64,000 nt of DNA from JAOXRU01 sp965247735 (GTDB lineage Bacteria > Bacteroidota > Bacteroidia > Flavobacteriales > Flavobacteriaceae): positions 4,092,001 to 4,156,000 of the forward strand of contig CBDFHN010000002.1 of the NCBI GenBank assembly GCA_965247735.1, in the 5' to 3' direction. The notes under the pieces were generated by a model that worked only from the letters and a program-made list of their open reading frames with translations, was not told where the DNA came from and searched no databases. The position numbers were made by a program, and so were the translations under genes. Shown piece after piece: positions 18,330 to 26,519 of this stretch. How positions within the stretch are numbered: position 1 is the first letter of the stretch; each line of letters opens with the position of its first letter.

Positions 18330-18426
18330 CCTCTCGCATTTATTTAAGCAAAGCAATAGGGAATAACAATATTTATAAAAGTGTTTGTAATACAGTTAAA
18401 TAATACTATTATAATAGATGTTTGTT
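18330..18426 (+). repeat. 97-bp direct repeat, right copy
   Basis: Begins CCTCTCGCATTTATTTAAGC and ends ATAATAGATGTTTGTT. It is 93% identical to 17331-17427, with 7 substitutions and no gaps. Confidence 0.9.
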
Positions 18427-18454
18427 GTAAAAGCGCATCAGCAAAAGTTTATAA

Positions 18455-18552
18455 TACAGCTAGTTTATTGAATAGTGTCTGTATGTTTTTTATATTTGGG
18501 TAAGTGTATAGAAATAAGCGCCATGTGGAGTTTGTTTATTAGTTACCACCAT
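18455..18552 (+). repeat. Module B (promoter-bearing repeat) before a GNAT gene
   Basis: TTGAATAGTGTCTGTATG, TTTTTTATATTTGGG, TAAGTGTATAGAAATAAGCG and CCATGTGG...TTTGTTTATTAG follow in order. The -7 box TATATTTG is at 18491-18498 with a TTG at 18468-18470, spaced 20 nt, which fits the Bacteroidota -33/-7 rule. The GNAT start codon is 55 nt downstream. Confidence 0.75.
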
Positions 18553-19086
18553 ATGAAACACACGAGTAAAATAGAGGTTAGGATAGCAAATAAAGAGGAT
18601 GCAGGACTTATCGCATTACTTGCACGAATAACCTTTACTGAAACTTTCGGGCACTTTTTTAAAGACGAACAGGATTTGCTTGACTATTACAATTCGACTT
18701 TCTCGGTGGACAAAATTGAAAACAGCATATCCAAACTAAACAATGTTTATTGGATTGCGTTTGTGAATCGATTAGCAGTTGGATATTCAAAACTTAAACT
18801 GAATTCGCAATCGGAATTTATTACCGATGAAAATGTTTGTCAACTGCAAAAAATTTATGTGCTAAAAGATTTTTTATCAATGAAAATAGGATTTGAATTA
18901 CAAAATTTACTTCTTAAAAAAGCGAAAGAAAATGGTTTTAGCAAAGTATGGCTTTCAGTACTTAATAGTAATGAACGAGCCATTAAGTTCTACATAAAAA
19001 ACGGGTTTATGGAAATTGGAAACCACGAGTTTCAAATAGGAAAGGAAAACTTTGAATTTACTGCAATGTCAAAACAGTTGGAATAA
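18553..19086 (+). CDS. GNAT family N-acetyltransferase
   Basis: 177 residues from ATG 18553. The longer frame (GTG 18475) would be translated from the promoter-bearing repeat and is rejected. The domain starts EVRIANKEDAGLIALLA and has a catalytic core VCQLQKIYVLKDFLSMKIGFELQ, in which the usual Q/R-x-x-G-x-G/A loop is modified (LSMKIG), then VWLSVLNSNERAIKFYIKNGFMEIG (the beta6-7 signature). Similar to the spermidine/phosphinothricin acetyltransferase groups; substrate unknown. Confidence 0.85.
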   Translation: MKHTSKIEVRIANKEDAGLIALLARITFTETFGHFFKDEQDLLDYYNSTFSVDKIENSISKLNNVYWIAFVNRLAVGYSKLKLNSQSEFITDENVCQLQKIYVLKDFLSMKIGFELQNLLLKKAKENGFSKVWLSVLNSNERAIKFYIKNGFMEIGNHEFQIGKENFEFTAMSKQLE

Positions 19087-19089
19087 AAT

Positions 19090-19230
19090 ACAATGGCTAA
19101 GAACTAGCGTTCGTATAGTCAGTAGGACCCCGCATGAACACCATGTTGACTAAGCTGGGTAAAACATCATTGGAGAATTGCTATGGGTTTTACGTAAGCA
19201 CTATTGTGTTAATCAATCTTCTTTTTTTGA
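19090..19230 (+). repeat. Dispersed repeat module A, copy 1
   Basis: Contains AACTAGCGTTCGTATAG, CATGAACACCATGTTGACTA, GGGTAAAACATCATTGG, GAATTGCTATGGGTTTT and CACTATTGTGTT. The same ordered blocks occur at 27785-27935 and 60190-60330. This copy is not followed by a recognisable module B. Confidence 0.7.
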
Positions 19231-19526
19231 GTTTCCTAAGGCAAATAATACTATCTGAAGAACTATTACTTAATTTAAGGTTAATGTGTTTTTGTAGACT
19301 CCCTTAAAACAGAGTTGTTTATTATTCTAACATTATCTATTTGCAGAATAATTGGTTGTTGAAAAAGAACAAAGAAAGCTTCCTTAATAAGGTAAAATGC
19401 AACTGAAAGATAGCTAAAAATTACTTAAAAAACATAAAAATAAATTCCTAAATCAACATATGTAAAGGCACAGCTTTACTTCTCGTTCTATATTTACATA
19501 ATTATTCAACCTAAAAAAAGGATGTT
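19231..19526 (+). other. Intergenic stretch after module A, no gene seen
   Basis: AT-rich, no open frame of note before the small ORF at 19527. Stretches such as TTAAAACAGAGTTGTTTATT have no counterpart elsewhere in the window that I could recognise. Confidence 0.4.
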
Positions 19527-19628
19527 ATGAATTTAGCAGAGAAAAAGAGGCTTAACTATGTTGTAGCAAAGAAATTAGAAAGCCAAATTAATTATCTTTT
19601 ATCAGTACTTCTCCTTGAAATTAGGTAA
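19527..19628 (+). CDS. Small hypothetical ORF (33 aa) coupled to a membrane protein gene
   Basis: ATG 19527 to TAA 19626-19628. The peptide begins MNLAEKKRLNYVVAKKLE and ends LLSVLLLEIR, amphipathic and basic at its N-terminus. It stops 3 nt before the ATG of the next gene, so if real it would be translationally coupled. The first half resembles short DNA-binding or leader peptides only vaguely. Evidence is limited to position and a plausible start. Confidence 0.3.
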   Translation: MNLAEKKRLNYVVAKKLESQINYLLSVLLLEIR

Positions 19629-19631
19629 AGA

Positions 19632-19886
19632 ATGATAAATTCAATATTTATTGATGTCATAGGGTATGTAGGCCTACTTATAAACTTGATTTCTATGTCT
19701 CTTAATGGAGAAAAAAGATTGAGAGTGTTTTCATTAATCGCCAATGCTATCTATATAATTTACGGACTACTTTTAGGTGCTTTCCCTGTTTTTATTGGTT
19801 CGAGTATTGCTGTTCTTTTGCATAGCTTTAGATTAATAAAAATAAACAAATTAAAAGTGCCAAAAACTAAAATCAATAAATTATAG
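19632..19886 (+). CDS. Small YgjV/SemiSWEET-like membrane protein
   Basis: 84 residues with three hydrophobic helices: IGYVGLLINLISMSL (about 9-23), VFSLIANAIYIIYGLLLGAF (about 32-51) and VFIGSSIAVLLHSFRLI (about 53-69), followed by a lysine-rich tail. The N-x-I-x-x-x-S and A-N-x-x-Y-x-x-Y-x pattern fits the YgjV-like half-transporter group (three-helix PQ-loop relatives). Substrate unknown. A GNAT gene follows after 16 nt, and they may be cotranscribed. Confidence 0.6.
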   Translation: MINSIFIDVIGYVGLLINLISMSLNGEKRLRVFSLIANAIYIIYGLLLGAFPVFIGSSIAVLLHSFRLIKINKLKVPKTKINKL

Positions 19887-19902
19887 CACTAAAAAAATAA
19901 AA

Positions 19903-20469
19903 ATGATAAACACAAGGATCGGAACTAAAAAAGATATAAATGGAATTCTATCACTTCAGGAAAAGAATTTATATCGTAATTTAAGTAACAAAGAGAAAGA
20001 AAATGGATTTGTCACTACCCCTTTTACTATAAGTCAAATTGAAAAAATTATTAAGCAAAACGGAATCTTTATTGCAGAAAATGAGGGAAATAAAATCATA
20101 GCATATGCTTTTGCTGGGAACTGGGAATATTTTAACCAATGGGAAATTTTTAATTTTATGATATCACGTTTTTCGGAACTTTCTTTCCATAAAAATAAGA
20201 TAACAACAGAAAATAGTTTTCAATATGGTCCAATCTGCATTGATAAAAATTATAGAGGGAAAGGTCTTTTGAATTTAATTTTTGAAGAAATGAGGATTGA
20301 ATTCGTTAGGAGATATCCAATTTCGATTACCTTTATAAATAAAGAGAATATTACATCTAAAAAAGCACATACCGAAAAATTGGGTTGGGAAATAATAGAT
20401 GAATTTGAATTCAATAATAATAAATATTATGGTCTTGGGTTTGATATGAAAAAAACTGTTTTGAAATAA
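19903..20469 (+). CDS. GNAT family N-acetyltransferase
   Basis: 188 residues. It opens INTRIGTKKDINGILSLQEKNL, the standard GNAT N-terminus. The core YGPICIDKNYRGKGLLNLIFEEM contains the acetyl-CoA loop RGKGLL (R/Q-x-x-G-x-G/A), and FINKENITSKKAHTEKLGWEIIDEF is the beta6-beta7 signature. A 39-codon membrane ORF begins 2 nt after its stop. Substrate unknown. Confidence 0.87.
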   Translation: MINTRIGTKKDINGILSLQEKNLYRNLSNKEKENGFVTTPFTISQIEKIIKQNGIFIAENEGNKIIAYAFAGNWEYFNQWEIFNFMISRFSELSFHKNKITTENSFQYGPICIDKNYRGKGLLNLIFEEMRIEFVRRYPISITFINKENITSKKAHTEKLGWEIIDEFEFNNNKYYGLGFDMKKTVLK

Positions 20470-20471
20470 TA

Positions 20472-20591
20472 ATGAAATGCCAACATCATGTAAAATTAAT
20501 TGCTGGTTTGGGAATAGGAAACTTAATATCGTGGATAGTTCTAACAATTATTGGAACCTGCTATATTATTTATTGGAAAAGAAAATTATAG
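20472..20591 (+). CDS. Small single-span membrane peptide (39 aa)
   Basis: ATG 20472, two nt after the GNAT stop; TAG at 20589-20591. The product begins MKCQHHVKLIAGLGIGNLIS and ends TCYIIYWKRKL: a basic/histidine start, one hydrophobic helix of about 24 residues and a basic cytoplasmic end. The composition is that of a genuine transmembrane peptide, and the close spacing suggests coupling with the acetyltransferase. No known family was recognised. Confidence 0.45.
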   Translation: MKCQHHVKLIAGLGIGNLISWIVLTIIGTCYIIYWKRKL

Positions 20592-20613
20592 TTAATGCTT
20601 ATAACATTAGTAT

Positions 20614-20693
20614 AATCCCACCAGTGAGCTTAATTGCCTGATGCTTGCATCGAAATAATGAAGGCCTTTTCCTTTTCCATGCCTCGTGGGATT
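20614..20693 (+). repeat. Inverted-repeat element in an intergenic region
   Basis: AATCCCAC (20614-20621) and GTGGGATT (20686-20693) are perfect inverted repeats. Between them are the hairpin GATGCTTGCATC (20640-20651) and the block AAGGCCTTTTCC. The composition is GC-richer than the flanks. This looks like a small non-autonomous element or the relic of one. The rest of 20592-20961 holds only a decayed module B (20868-20905). Confidence 0.5.
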
Positions 20694-20961
20694 GCCTCAA
20701 AGTTATTGCCAGAGAAAAAACGGTAATGAAACCTTTGTTGAAAATATTGGTTGTTTAAGATTCTACTTATATATATACTTAGGCTAAAAGTTTAGTTTTC
20801 TAGTACTTACAATAAGGATATTATAGTTTAGAAGCAGTATACCGATAGCATTTTCTATTATATTTCTAAGTTTTGTTTGTATGTTTTTTATATATTGAGA
20901 TATATAAGACGTAAATCTGATAGCCCGAATAGCTATTAGTTGTACACAATTTATTTTTTTG

Positions 20962-21459
20962 ATGAAAAAGATAGTAATCATTTTTGCATTAATCATTAGT
21001 TTTAATGTAAATGGACAAAATAAAGAGCTTAGCAATTGCTTAAGCAAAACGTTGCTTGAACCTAGTTTTATCGCTTTTACTACTCATAAAGATAGTGAAC
21101 TAGGTACTTGGTATAAAAATACTTTTGGCTTGGAAATTGTCAAAGAATTTGCATTTCCTGATGGAAGTGTAACAGGTGTTTTAATGAAAAAGGATGAATT
21201 TGTCGTTGAAATTTTCTATAGGAATGATGCCCTTAAAAAAAGTGATCTTAAGCCAAACTCCAATTCCGAGCAGTGGAGTGGTTTTATGAAGTTTGGATTC
21301 TATACTGATGCAAATCTTATTGATTTAAAAGCTTGTTTAAAAAGTGAAAATATAAATGCAGGTAGAATATTTAGAGATGACAATCTCGGAATTGATTTAT
21401 TGCAAGTAATAGATCCAGAAGGGAATGTTCTTGAAATTATTAGCAGGTTAAAAGGATAA
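20962..21459 (+). CDS. VOC (glyoxalase/bleomycin resistance-fold) exported protein
   Basis: 165 residues from ATG 20962 (the frame also has a TTG immediately before, not needed). A signal peptide of about 19 residues (ending NVNGQ) precedes one VOC domain: SFIAFTTHKDSELGTWYKNTFGLEIV (beta-alpha-beta with the typical W-Y-x-x-x-x-G-L), then FYRND, GFMKFGFYTDAN and LLQVIDPEGNVLEI, where the D-P-(E/D)-G-N motif and final glutamate are characteristic. Metal-dependent VOC enzymes act on small molecules; an exported member is less common. Downstream sequence to 21751 shows no gene. Confidence 0.85.
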   Translation: MKKIVIIFALIISFNVNGQNKELSNCLSKTLLEPSFIAFTTHKDSELGTWYKNTFGLEIVKEFAFPDGSVTGVLMKKDEFVVEIFYRNDALKKSDLKPNSNSEQWSGFMKFGFYTDANLIDLKACLKSENINAGRIFRDDNLGIDLLQVIDPEGNVLEIISRLKG

Positions 21460-21751
21460 AAGCAGTTAATTTTTATGACTAACTTAGTAGAACAAAGACA
21501 TGTATAGTTTATTGTGTTTGAAAATATATACAGAATTCCCATTACCGTAACGGATTTGCTAGCAATTGTTAAATCAAACAAGAGCATTTTTCTACTTAAA
21601 ATAAGATGAATCTATTACAGTTATAGGTGAGAAATATTGAACAGCACTTGGTATGCAAAAAAAAGCGTTAATCTTTAATTGGGAAACTAATTTTTGAGAA
21701 GATGCGCATCATATTATTTTATAGTTATTGATATTAAAATAATAGAATAGT

Positions 21752-21786
21752 TGACAATAGGTTGTCACAACGTCTCCTTAAATTTG
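21752..21786 (+). promoter_or_regulatory. WYL-regulator operator (site a) and promoter
   Basis: Palindrome TGACAATAGGTTGTCA (21752-21767, 6-bp arms TGACAA/TTGTCA) and the -7 box TAAATTTG (21779-21786). The operator centre is 26.5 nt upstream of the G of the -7 box, the same geometry as the three other sites. It precedes the WYL gene itself, so autoregulation is likely. Confidence 0.75.
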
Positions 21787-21809
21787 ACCTTATAATTAAA
21801 TTACGTATT

Positions 21810-22499
21810 GTGAATAGGCTGACAAGAATTACATCCATATTAATCCACTTACAATCTAAAAGGATTGTTACTGCCAAAGAAATAGCGGATAGGTATGATA
21901 TAAGTATACGTACCGTGTATAGAGATATAAAAACATTACAAGATGCAGGTGTGCCTATAGGTTCTGAAAACGGCGTAGGCTATTTTATTGTAGATGGATA
22001 TTCGCTACCTCCAGTAATGATTACCGAAGAGGAAGCTAATGCAATTAATATGGCAGAAAAATTAGTGCAAAACCAAGGAGATGAATCCTTGATAAAAGAT
22101 TATAAATCTTTTCATTTTAAGATAAAGTCCATCCTTAGGAATTCTGAAAAGGAAAATATTTATAAATTGGATGATAGAATAATACTTGCACAAATGCAGA
22201 AGAACTTGGATAGTAATTCACTATCTGTTATTCAAAAAGCAATTTCCAATGCTATTGTATTAAAAATTAAATACCACTCTATATATAAAGATGAAATAAC
22301 TACCAGAAAGATAGAACCATTGGGATTATATTTCACAGAAAAAGTCTGGGTAGTAATATCTTATTGCAGGGTTAGAGAAGAAACGCGTCAATTTAGATTA
22401 GATAGAATTTTAGAGGTATCAACGACAAACGAGCTTTTTAATTTTCAGGATAGTTTTAAATTAAGCGAATATTTTGAAAAATTAACTGACCCTAGTTGA
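21810..22499 (+). CDS. WYL-domain (YafY-like) transcriptional regulator, paralogue 1
   Basis: 229 residues from GTG 21810 (VNRLTRITSILI). The longer TTG-initiated frame at 21762 would start inside the operator and upstream of the -7 box, so it is rejected; alignment with the paralogues at 28137 and 55337 supports 21810. N-terminal HTH_11 domain: TAKEIADRYDISIRTVYRDIKTLQDAGVPI, then the wing GVGYFIVDGY and a WYL domain (about residues 125-205) with KIEPLGLYFTEKVWVVISYCR and RQFRLDRI. WYL proteins bind ligands or nucleic acid and control nearby genes. Sites a and b flank it. Confidence 0.9.
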   Translation: MNRLTRITSILIHLQSKRIVTAKEIADRYDISIRTVYRDIKTLQDAGVPIGSENGVGYFIVDGYSLPPVMITEEEANAINMAEKLVQNQGDESLIKDYKSFHFKIKSILRNSEKENIYKLDDRIILAQMQKNLDSNSLSVIQKAISNAIVLKIKYHSIYKDEITTRKIEPLGLYFTEKVWVVISYCRVREETRQFRLDRILEVSTTNELFNFQDSFKLSEYFEKLTDPS

Positions 22500-22531
22500 C
22501 AATCCCTTGACATAGCTACATCTTATTTTTG
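22496..22531 (+). promoter_or_regulatory. WYL-regulator operator (site b) and promoter of the lumazine-like/lipoprotein operon
   Basis: TGACAATCCCTTGACA (22497-22512; inverted repeat with one mismatch) and the -7 box TATTTTTG (22524-22531). The centre-to-G distance is 26.5 nt, as at the other sites. The site overlaps the stop region of the regulator gene and precedes the gene at 22557. Confidence 0.7.
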
Positions 22532-22556
22532 CATTTAACAATAAAACTTTAAGTAA

Positions 22557-22943
22557 ATGACAAAAGAAGAAAAGCTAATTATTGAGACCGCAAAAAAGTA
22601 CCCAGATGCCTTTAAATTAATGGATATCTCCCTAATAGATGCATCTTTTACTACAAACGCTACAAAAACAGGTTTTTTATTTGATTATGAAAACGGTAAC
22701 TGGCTAGATATTTCTACTGCTAGAATCCCTGAAATTAAAGAATGGGCAGCCAATTTTAATAAAGAAGGTATAATACCCAATACTGAGGTTAAAATAAATG
22801 TTCTAGACATGCAAGATAGAACAGCTGTTGTAAAATTGGAAATGGATTGGTTGTTAGACAAAAAGGGATGTGACTACATCTTTTTAGTTAAAGAAGATAA
22901 GAACTGGAAAATTCAAACAATAGTTTATCAAAGTATCATATAA
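22557..22943 (+). CDS. NTF2-fold, lumazine-binding-like protein
   Basis: 128 residues. It has the pattern of the putative lumazine-binding (Lumazine_bd_2)/SnoaL-like NTF2 fold: an N-terminal helix (MTKEEKLIIETAKKYPDAF), a segment DISLIDASFTTNATKTGF, then beta strands EVKINVLDMQDRTAVVKLEMDWL, DYIFLVKEDKNWKIQTIVYQ. NTF2-fold proteins bind or modify small hydrophobic ligands. It follows WYL paralogue 1 and its operator by 26 nt and is probably its main target, with the next gene 9 nt on. Confidence 0.75.
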   Translation: MTKEEKLIIETAKKYPDAFKLMDISLIDASFTTNATKTGFLFDYENGNWLDISTARIPEIKEWAANFNKEGIIPNTEVKINVLDMQDRTAVVKLEMDWLLDKKGCDYIFLVKEDKNWKIQTIVYQSII

Positions 22944-22952
22944 TAATAGAAA

Positions 22953-23672
22953 ATGAAGCAAATTTTATTACCTGTATTGTTATTTGTATTAATAGGATGC
23001 AACCAAAAAAAGAAGCAAGAAATGAGTAAAGAGAATCAAGAAAAAATTGGTACGGTTGTTCTTATATTGGCGAAGGCTAATCCGAAATATAGTAAGGAAG
23101 AGACATTAAAATTATCACGAGCTATAGATCCTATGATAAATGAGTTTGAAGGTTATTATGGGCGTAAAATGATTTATGGAATTGAAAAACCAGACCTCAT
23201 GGGGGATATTGTTTTTTATAAAGATATTCCGTCTTTTGAAATGGCCTCGGAAATTGAAATGAAAAGTGAAACTTGTCAGAAGTTTTTTGCGACTATGTTA
23301 CCCGATCCTGAGAGCAGCAAAATGTTGATAACATCGCTTCAGATTAGTACAATAAATAAGCAGGAAGAAGCTAAGGTTGTAGAAGTGGCACTGTTTAGAG
23401 CCAAACCACAATATGCAAAAGAAGATGTGATAAGGGCTGCTAAGGCAATCAATCCTGTTTTAGAAAACATTGCTGGTTTTATAAGCAGAAAACTATCGGT
23501 AACAGAAGACGGACAATGGGTAGATGTCTTATATTGGAGCAGCCTTAAGCAGGCCAAAAATGCCTTACAATTGGTTGTGAAAAACAAAATTTGTCAAGAT
23601 TTTTTTAAAATGACAGATGATACTACATCAGAATTATTGCATTTTAATATAGTCATAGATACTGAAAGATAA
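22953..23672 (+). CDS. Lipoprotein with two ABM-like (dimeric alpha-beta barrel) repeats
   Basis: 239 residues. Lipobox LIGCNQKK (cysteine about 16). The rest is an internal duplication: repeat 1 (about 33-125) has VVLILAKANPKYSKEETLKLSRAIDPMINEFEGYYGRKM..., and repeat 2 (about 132-237) has VVEVALFRAKPQYAKEDVIRAAKAINPVLENIAGFISRKL.... Both end with a K-x-x-C-Q-x-F-F motif. This is the antibiotic biosynthesis monooxygenase-like fold, fused so that one chain makes both halves of the usual dimer. It lies 9 nt after the NTF2-fold gene and shares its operator; a terminator follows. Confidence 0.7.
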   Translation: MKQILLPVLLFVLIGCNQKKKQEMSKENQEKIGTVVLILAKANPKYSKEETLKLSRAIDPMINEFEGYYGRKMIYGIEKPDLMGDIVFYKDIPSFEMASEIEMKSETCQKFFATMLPDPESSKMLITSLQISTINKQEEAKVVEVALFRAKPQYAKEDVIRAAKAINPVLENIAGFISRKLSVTEDGQWVDVLYWSSLKQAKNALQLVVKNKICQDFFKMTDDTTSELLHFNIVIDTER

Positions 23673-23676
23673 AAGA

Positions 23677-23714
23677 GTTAAGTCCCTTTTTTGTATAGTA
23701 AAAAGGGGCTTAAC
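23677..23714 (+). terminator. Terminator after the WYL1 target operon
   Basis: Inverted repeat GTTAAGTCCCTTTTT...AAAAAGGGGCTTAAC (23677 to 23714). The stem includes T and A runs, so it could act in both directions. Confidence 0.75.
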
Positions 23715-24080
23715 TAAATATTACAATTGAATATTAAAAAAGCATTACTAAACTATTGATTTTGCAGTAAAATACATAAACTTTGTAACAAGGAATAGTG
23801 TAGTGCTAATGGAGACAATAAGATTTTCATTTTAAAGACATTCTCTTTTGTTATAATTATTACTTCTTCCGCGTATAACAATTTAAGCGCTTATGCTGAC
23901 AAAATGATGATTGAATATTACCTGTATTACTACCTGAATAACAAAGTCTGCATTTAATAAAGATATATATAATAGCTAAGGACGTTTGATGCTAAAGCAG
24001 AACATATTAGTTATTTATAAAGTTCAGCAAATATATAATTTAACGTTTGCCATAAAATAAAAGCAAAATATTTATATTTG
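23715..24080 (+). other. Intergenic stretch; promoter at its end, no gene seen
   Basis: About 350 nt without a credible ORF. The last part contains a TATATTTG box (24073-24080) followed by GACTAAGTACCAATCTCAAA, matching the promoter half of module B only weakly. That box probably drives the LytTR gene 98 nt downstream. Confidence 0.45.
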
Positions 24081-24177
24081 ACTAAGTACCAATCTCAAAT
24101 ATAAATACTAATTGGCTCTTCTATATTTTAGATACTAAAAAGTGATACTTAATATTTGAGAATAAAAGTAAATAAGA

Positions 24178-24999
24178 ATGCTAGAGTTTTTATCTAAACA
24201 AATACCTTATAACTATAGTTTAAGAAAGCAATTTTTAATTGGTACTATTTTGGGGATTCTAGTGGCTTTTATCATGATTTTTCTACAGCCTTTTGGTACC
24301 AATAAATTTGAGTCTAGCCATAGGTATTTAATATTGTCTGGCTTTGGTTTATTGCTTTTGCTATTGTATTTGTTTTGTACACGAATGGAAAACATATTGT
24401 ACAGACATAAAAACAAAAGGTGGGAGATTAAATATGAAATTGCTTCATTTATTGTTTTTGTGCTTGTTTCTAGTATTCCAACTCATTTTTATAATGAAAT
24501 TTTTCTTAATTATTTTTTTGATTCTGAGTATGATAGATCTAAATATATAACACATGGACTTTGGTTTTTTCAATATTCGATAATGCCAGTAATGCTAATG
24601 CTTCTTCCTTTTTATATCTACTTTAGAAATAAATTTGGAGAATTTATTTCGTCTGAATCTTTGAGCGAAATTGAGTTCTATGGAATTAATAAAGGAGAAA
24701 AAATAAGAGTTCAAAAAGAAGAGGTATTGTTTATAAAAGCATTGGAAAACTATGTAGAAATATGTTACATAAAAAACGATGCAGTACAGCAAAAAACATT
24801 TAGAAATACATTAACAGCAATTAAGAACCAGGGACCATTCTTATACCAATCTCATCGGTCTTATTTGGTAAATATTTCTGCAATAAAAGCGGTAAAAGGA
24901 AATTCGCAAAATGGCAAAATTGAATTTCATTATGATGGATTAACTATTCCTTTATCAAAATCGTACTACAAAGTGGTTAAATCTACCATAACCATTTAG
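24178..24999 (+). CDS. Membrane-anchored LytTR DNA-binding protein, paralogue 1
   Basis: 273 residues. Four hydrophobic helices in the first 150 residues (about 18-38, 51-68, 84-104 and 126-148) are followed by a C-terminal LytTR domain (about 170-270): NKGEKIRVQKEEVLFIKALENYVEICYI and FRNTLTAIKNQGPFLYQSHRSYLVNISAIKAVKG, with the H-R-S-Y-L-V-N core. No response-regulator receiver domain is present, so signal input would come through the membrane. A related membrane LytTR protein is encoded at 31137. Confidence 0.9.
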   Translation: MLEFLSKQIPYNYSLRKQFLIGTILGILVAFIMIFLQPFGTNKFESSHRYLILSGFGLLLLLLYLFCTRMENILYRHKNKRWEIKYEIASFIVFVLVSSIPTHFYNEIFLNYFFDSEYDRSKYITHGLWFFQYSIMPVMLMLLPFYIYFRNKFGEFISSESLSEIEFYGINKGEKIRVQKEEVLFIKALENYVEICYIKNDAVQQKTFRNTLTAIKNQGPFLYQSHRSYLVNISAIKAVKGNSQNGKIEFHYDGLTIPLSKSYYKVVKSTITI

Positions 25000-25152
25000 C
25001 CCAAAAAATATTATTTAGCCCTAAATATTAGCAATTAATCAATAAGTATATGTTTTTGTCACTCTTTGTTTTGTGACCATAATATTCTGTTTTTATTTGA
25101 CAAATCACATATTATTAATGCCGTAAAGCAAAGATTTTTAAAATAAACAAAA

Positions 25153-26460
25153 ATGAAATATTTAACATTATTACTAGTATCATTTATAACGCTGTTATCT
25201 TGTAAGTCTCAAGATAATGGGTTAAAACAAAAGTTACGTATTGAGGAAACGTCAAATGAAATCTTTAATAGTCTAGTCAAGATTAGAAGAGACATCCATA
25301 TGTATCCTGAAACAGCTGGGCAAGAAAAGAGAACTGCTAAAGTAATAGAAGAATATTTATTGAACTTAGGCTTAGAAGTAAAAACCAATATAGGAGGCTA
25401 TGCACTAGGAGGTTATGGATTAGGTGGTTATGGAATAGTAGGAATATTAAAGGGGAATAACAAAGGAAAAAATATTGCTTGGCGTGCCGATATGGATGCC
25501 ATAACAAGTGATTATCCTGATGAGGTTTCTTATAAATCCAAGCATAAAGGAATACAGCATGGTTGTGGACATGATATTCATATAGCAATTGGTCTTGGTA
25601 TAGCAGAAGTATTGGCTAAAAACAAGGATTTAGTTAATGGCACGGTATATTTTATCTTTCAACCAGAAGAGGAAACTTTTGTTGGTGCAAAGAATATGCT
25701 TAACAGCAGTCTGTTTTCAGAAATTGATCTTGATGAAATATATTCATTACATGTAACGGCATTACCAGTTGGTCAGATATTGGTGAAACCGAATGAGTTA
25801 TATGCTTATCAAAAAAGAGTACAGCTTGTGTTTAATGAAGGGTTTTTAAAAGAAGATGCAACAGCTCTTTATGAGAAAATAAGAAAACAGATGTTACGAA
25901 AAATGGATGGTGAAAATCCATGGGACATAAGAAATGCTTTTGATGCTAAGACTGGATTAACAAATTCGAATACGACCTTTAAAGATTATCTTTTTATGGA
26001 AGAAAATTTTGCGATAAAATCGGAGAATAATCAACTTTATCTAAAAGCATATCTTTATGAGACAGACCAATCAAATTTAATAAATATAATACCAAAGATT
26101 AAAGAGATAATTAGTAATTCTGTATCCAAAGAGCAAAATGTATCTGTATCATATATTGAAGAACGTCCAACTGTGTCAAATGATGAAATCTTAACAAATA
26201 AAGCGATAACTACACTTAGAGATATTTATGGAAATGATTCTGTTGAAATTAATTATGGTAAGGTTCCGTATTTTAATGATGACTTCTGTTATTTTCAAGA
26301 AAAGACGCCTGGTGTTTATTTCTTATTGGGTGGTTCTAATTCTGAAAAAGGAATAGATGCTATGAACCATTTTCCTAATTTTAGAGTTGATGAAGAGTGT
26401 ATAAAAATAGGGGTAAAATCTTTTTCCTCTTTGATTTTGAAAAGGATTAATAATAAATAA
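25153..26460 (+). CDS. M20 family amidohydrolase/peptidase, lipoprotein
   Basis: 435 residues. Lipobox LLSCKSQD (cysteine about 17). M20 signatures: HMYPETAGQE (about 52-61), AWRADMDAI, GCGHDIHIAIGLG (metal ligand H and D around 140) and FIFQPEEET (the E-E general base and ligand). The C-terminal histidine ligand is in MNHFPNFRVDEE. These enzymes hydrolyse N-acyl amino acids or peptides, for example hippurate-type substrates. A glycine-rich insertion GGYALGGYGLGGYG (81-94) in front of the catalytic domain is unusual. Found alone with long flanking regions. Confidence 0.88.
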   Translation: MKYLTLLLVSFITLLSCKSQDNGLKQKLRIEETSNEIFNSLVKIRRDIHMYPETAGQEKRTAKVIEEYLLNLGLEVKTNIGGYALGGYGLGGYGIVGILKGNNKGKNIAWRADMDAITSDYPDEVSYKSKHKGIQHGCGHDIHIAIGLGIAEVLAKNKDLVNGTVYFIFQPEEETFVGAKNMLNSSLFSEIDLDEIYSLHVTALPVGQILVKPNELYAYQKRVQLVFNEGFLKEDATALYEKIRKQMLRKMDGENPWDIRNAFDAKTGLTNSNTTFKDYLFMEENFAIKSENNQLYLKAYLYETDQSNLINIIPKIKEIISNSVSKEQNVSVSYIEERPTVSNDEILTNKAITTLRDIYGNDSVEINYGKVPYFNDDFCYFQEKTPGVYFLLGGSNSEKGIDAMNHFPNFRVDEECIKIGVKSFSSLILKRINNK

Positions 26461-26519
26461 AACACAATGCCCATAAATGTTGGTCTAGTTTTTTGGTATT
26501 CTATAAGGATGTAATGTAA

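Noticed and set aside
18475..18552. GTG-initiated N-terminal extension of the GNAT at 18553
   Set aside because: The extension translates module B including the promoter; the GNAT fold begins right after ATG 18553.
21762..21809. TTG start of WYL paralogue 1
   Set aside because: It lies within the operator and upstream of the -7 box, so it would not be in the mRNA; GTG 21810 aligns with the paralogues.
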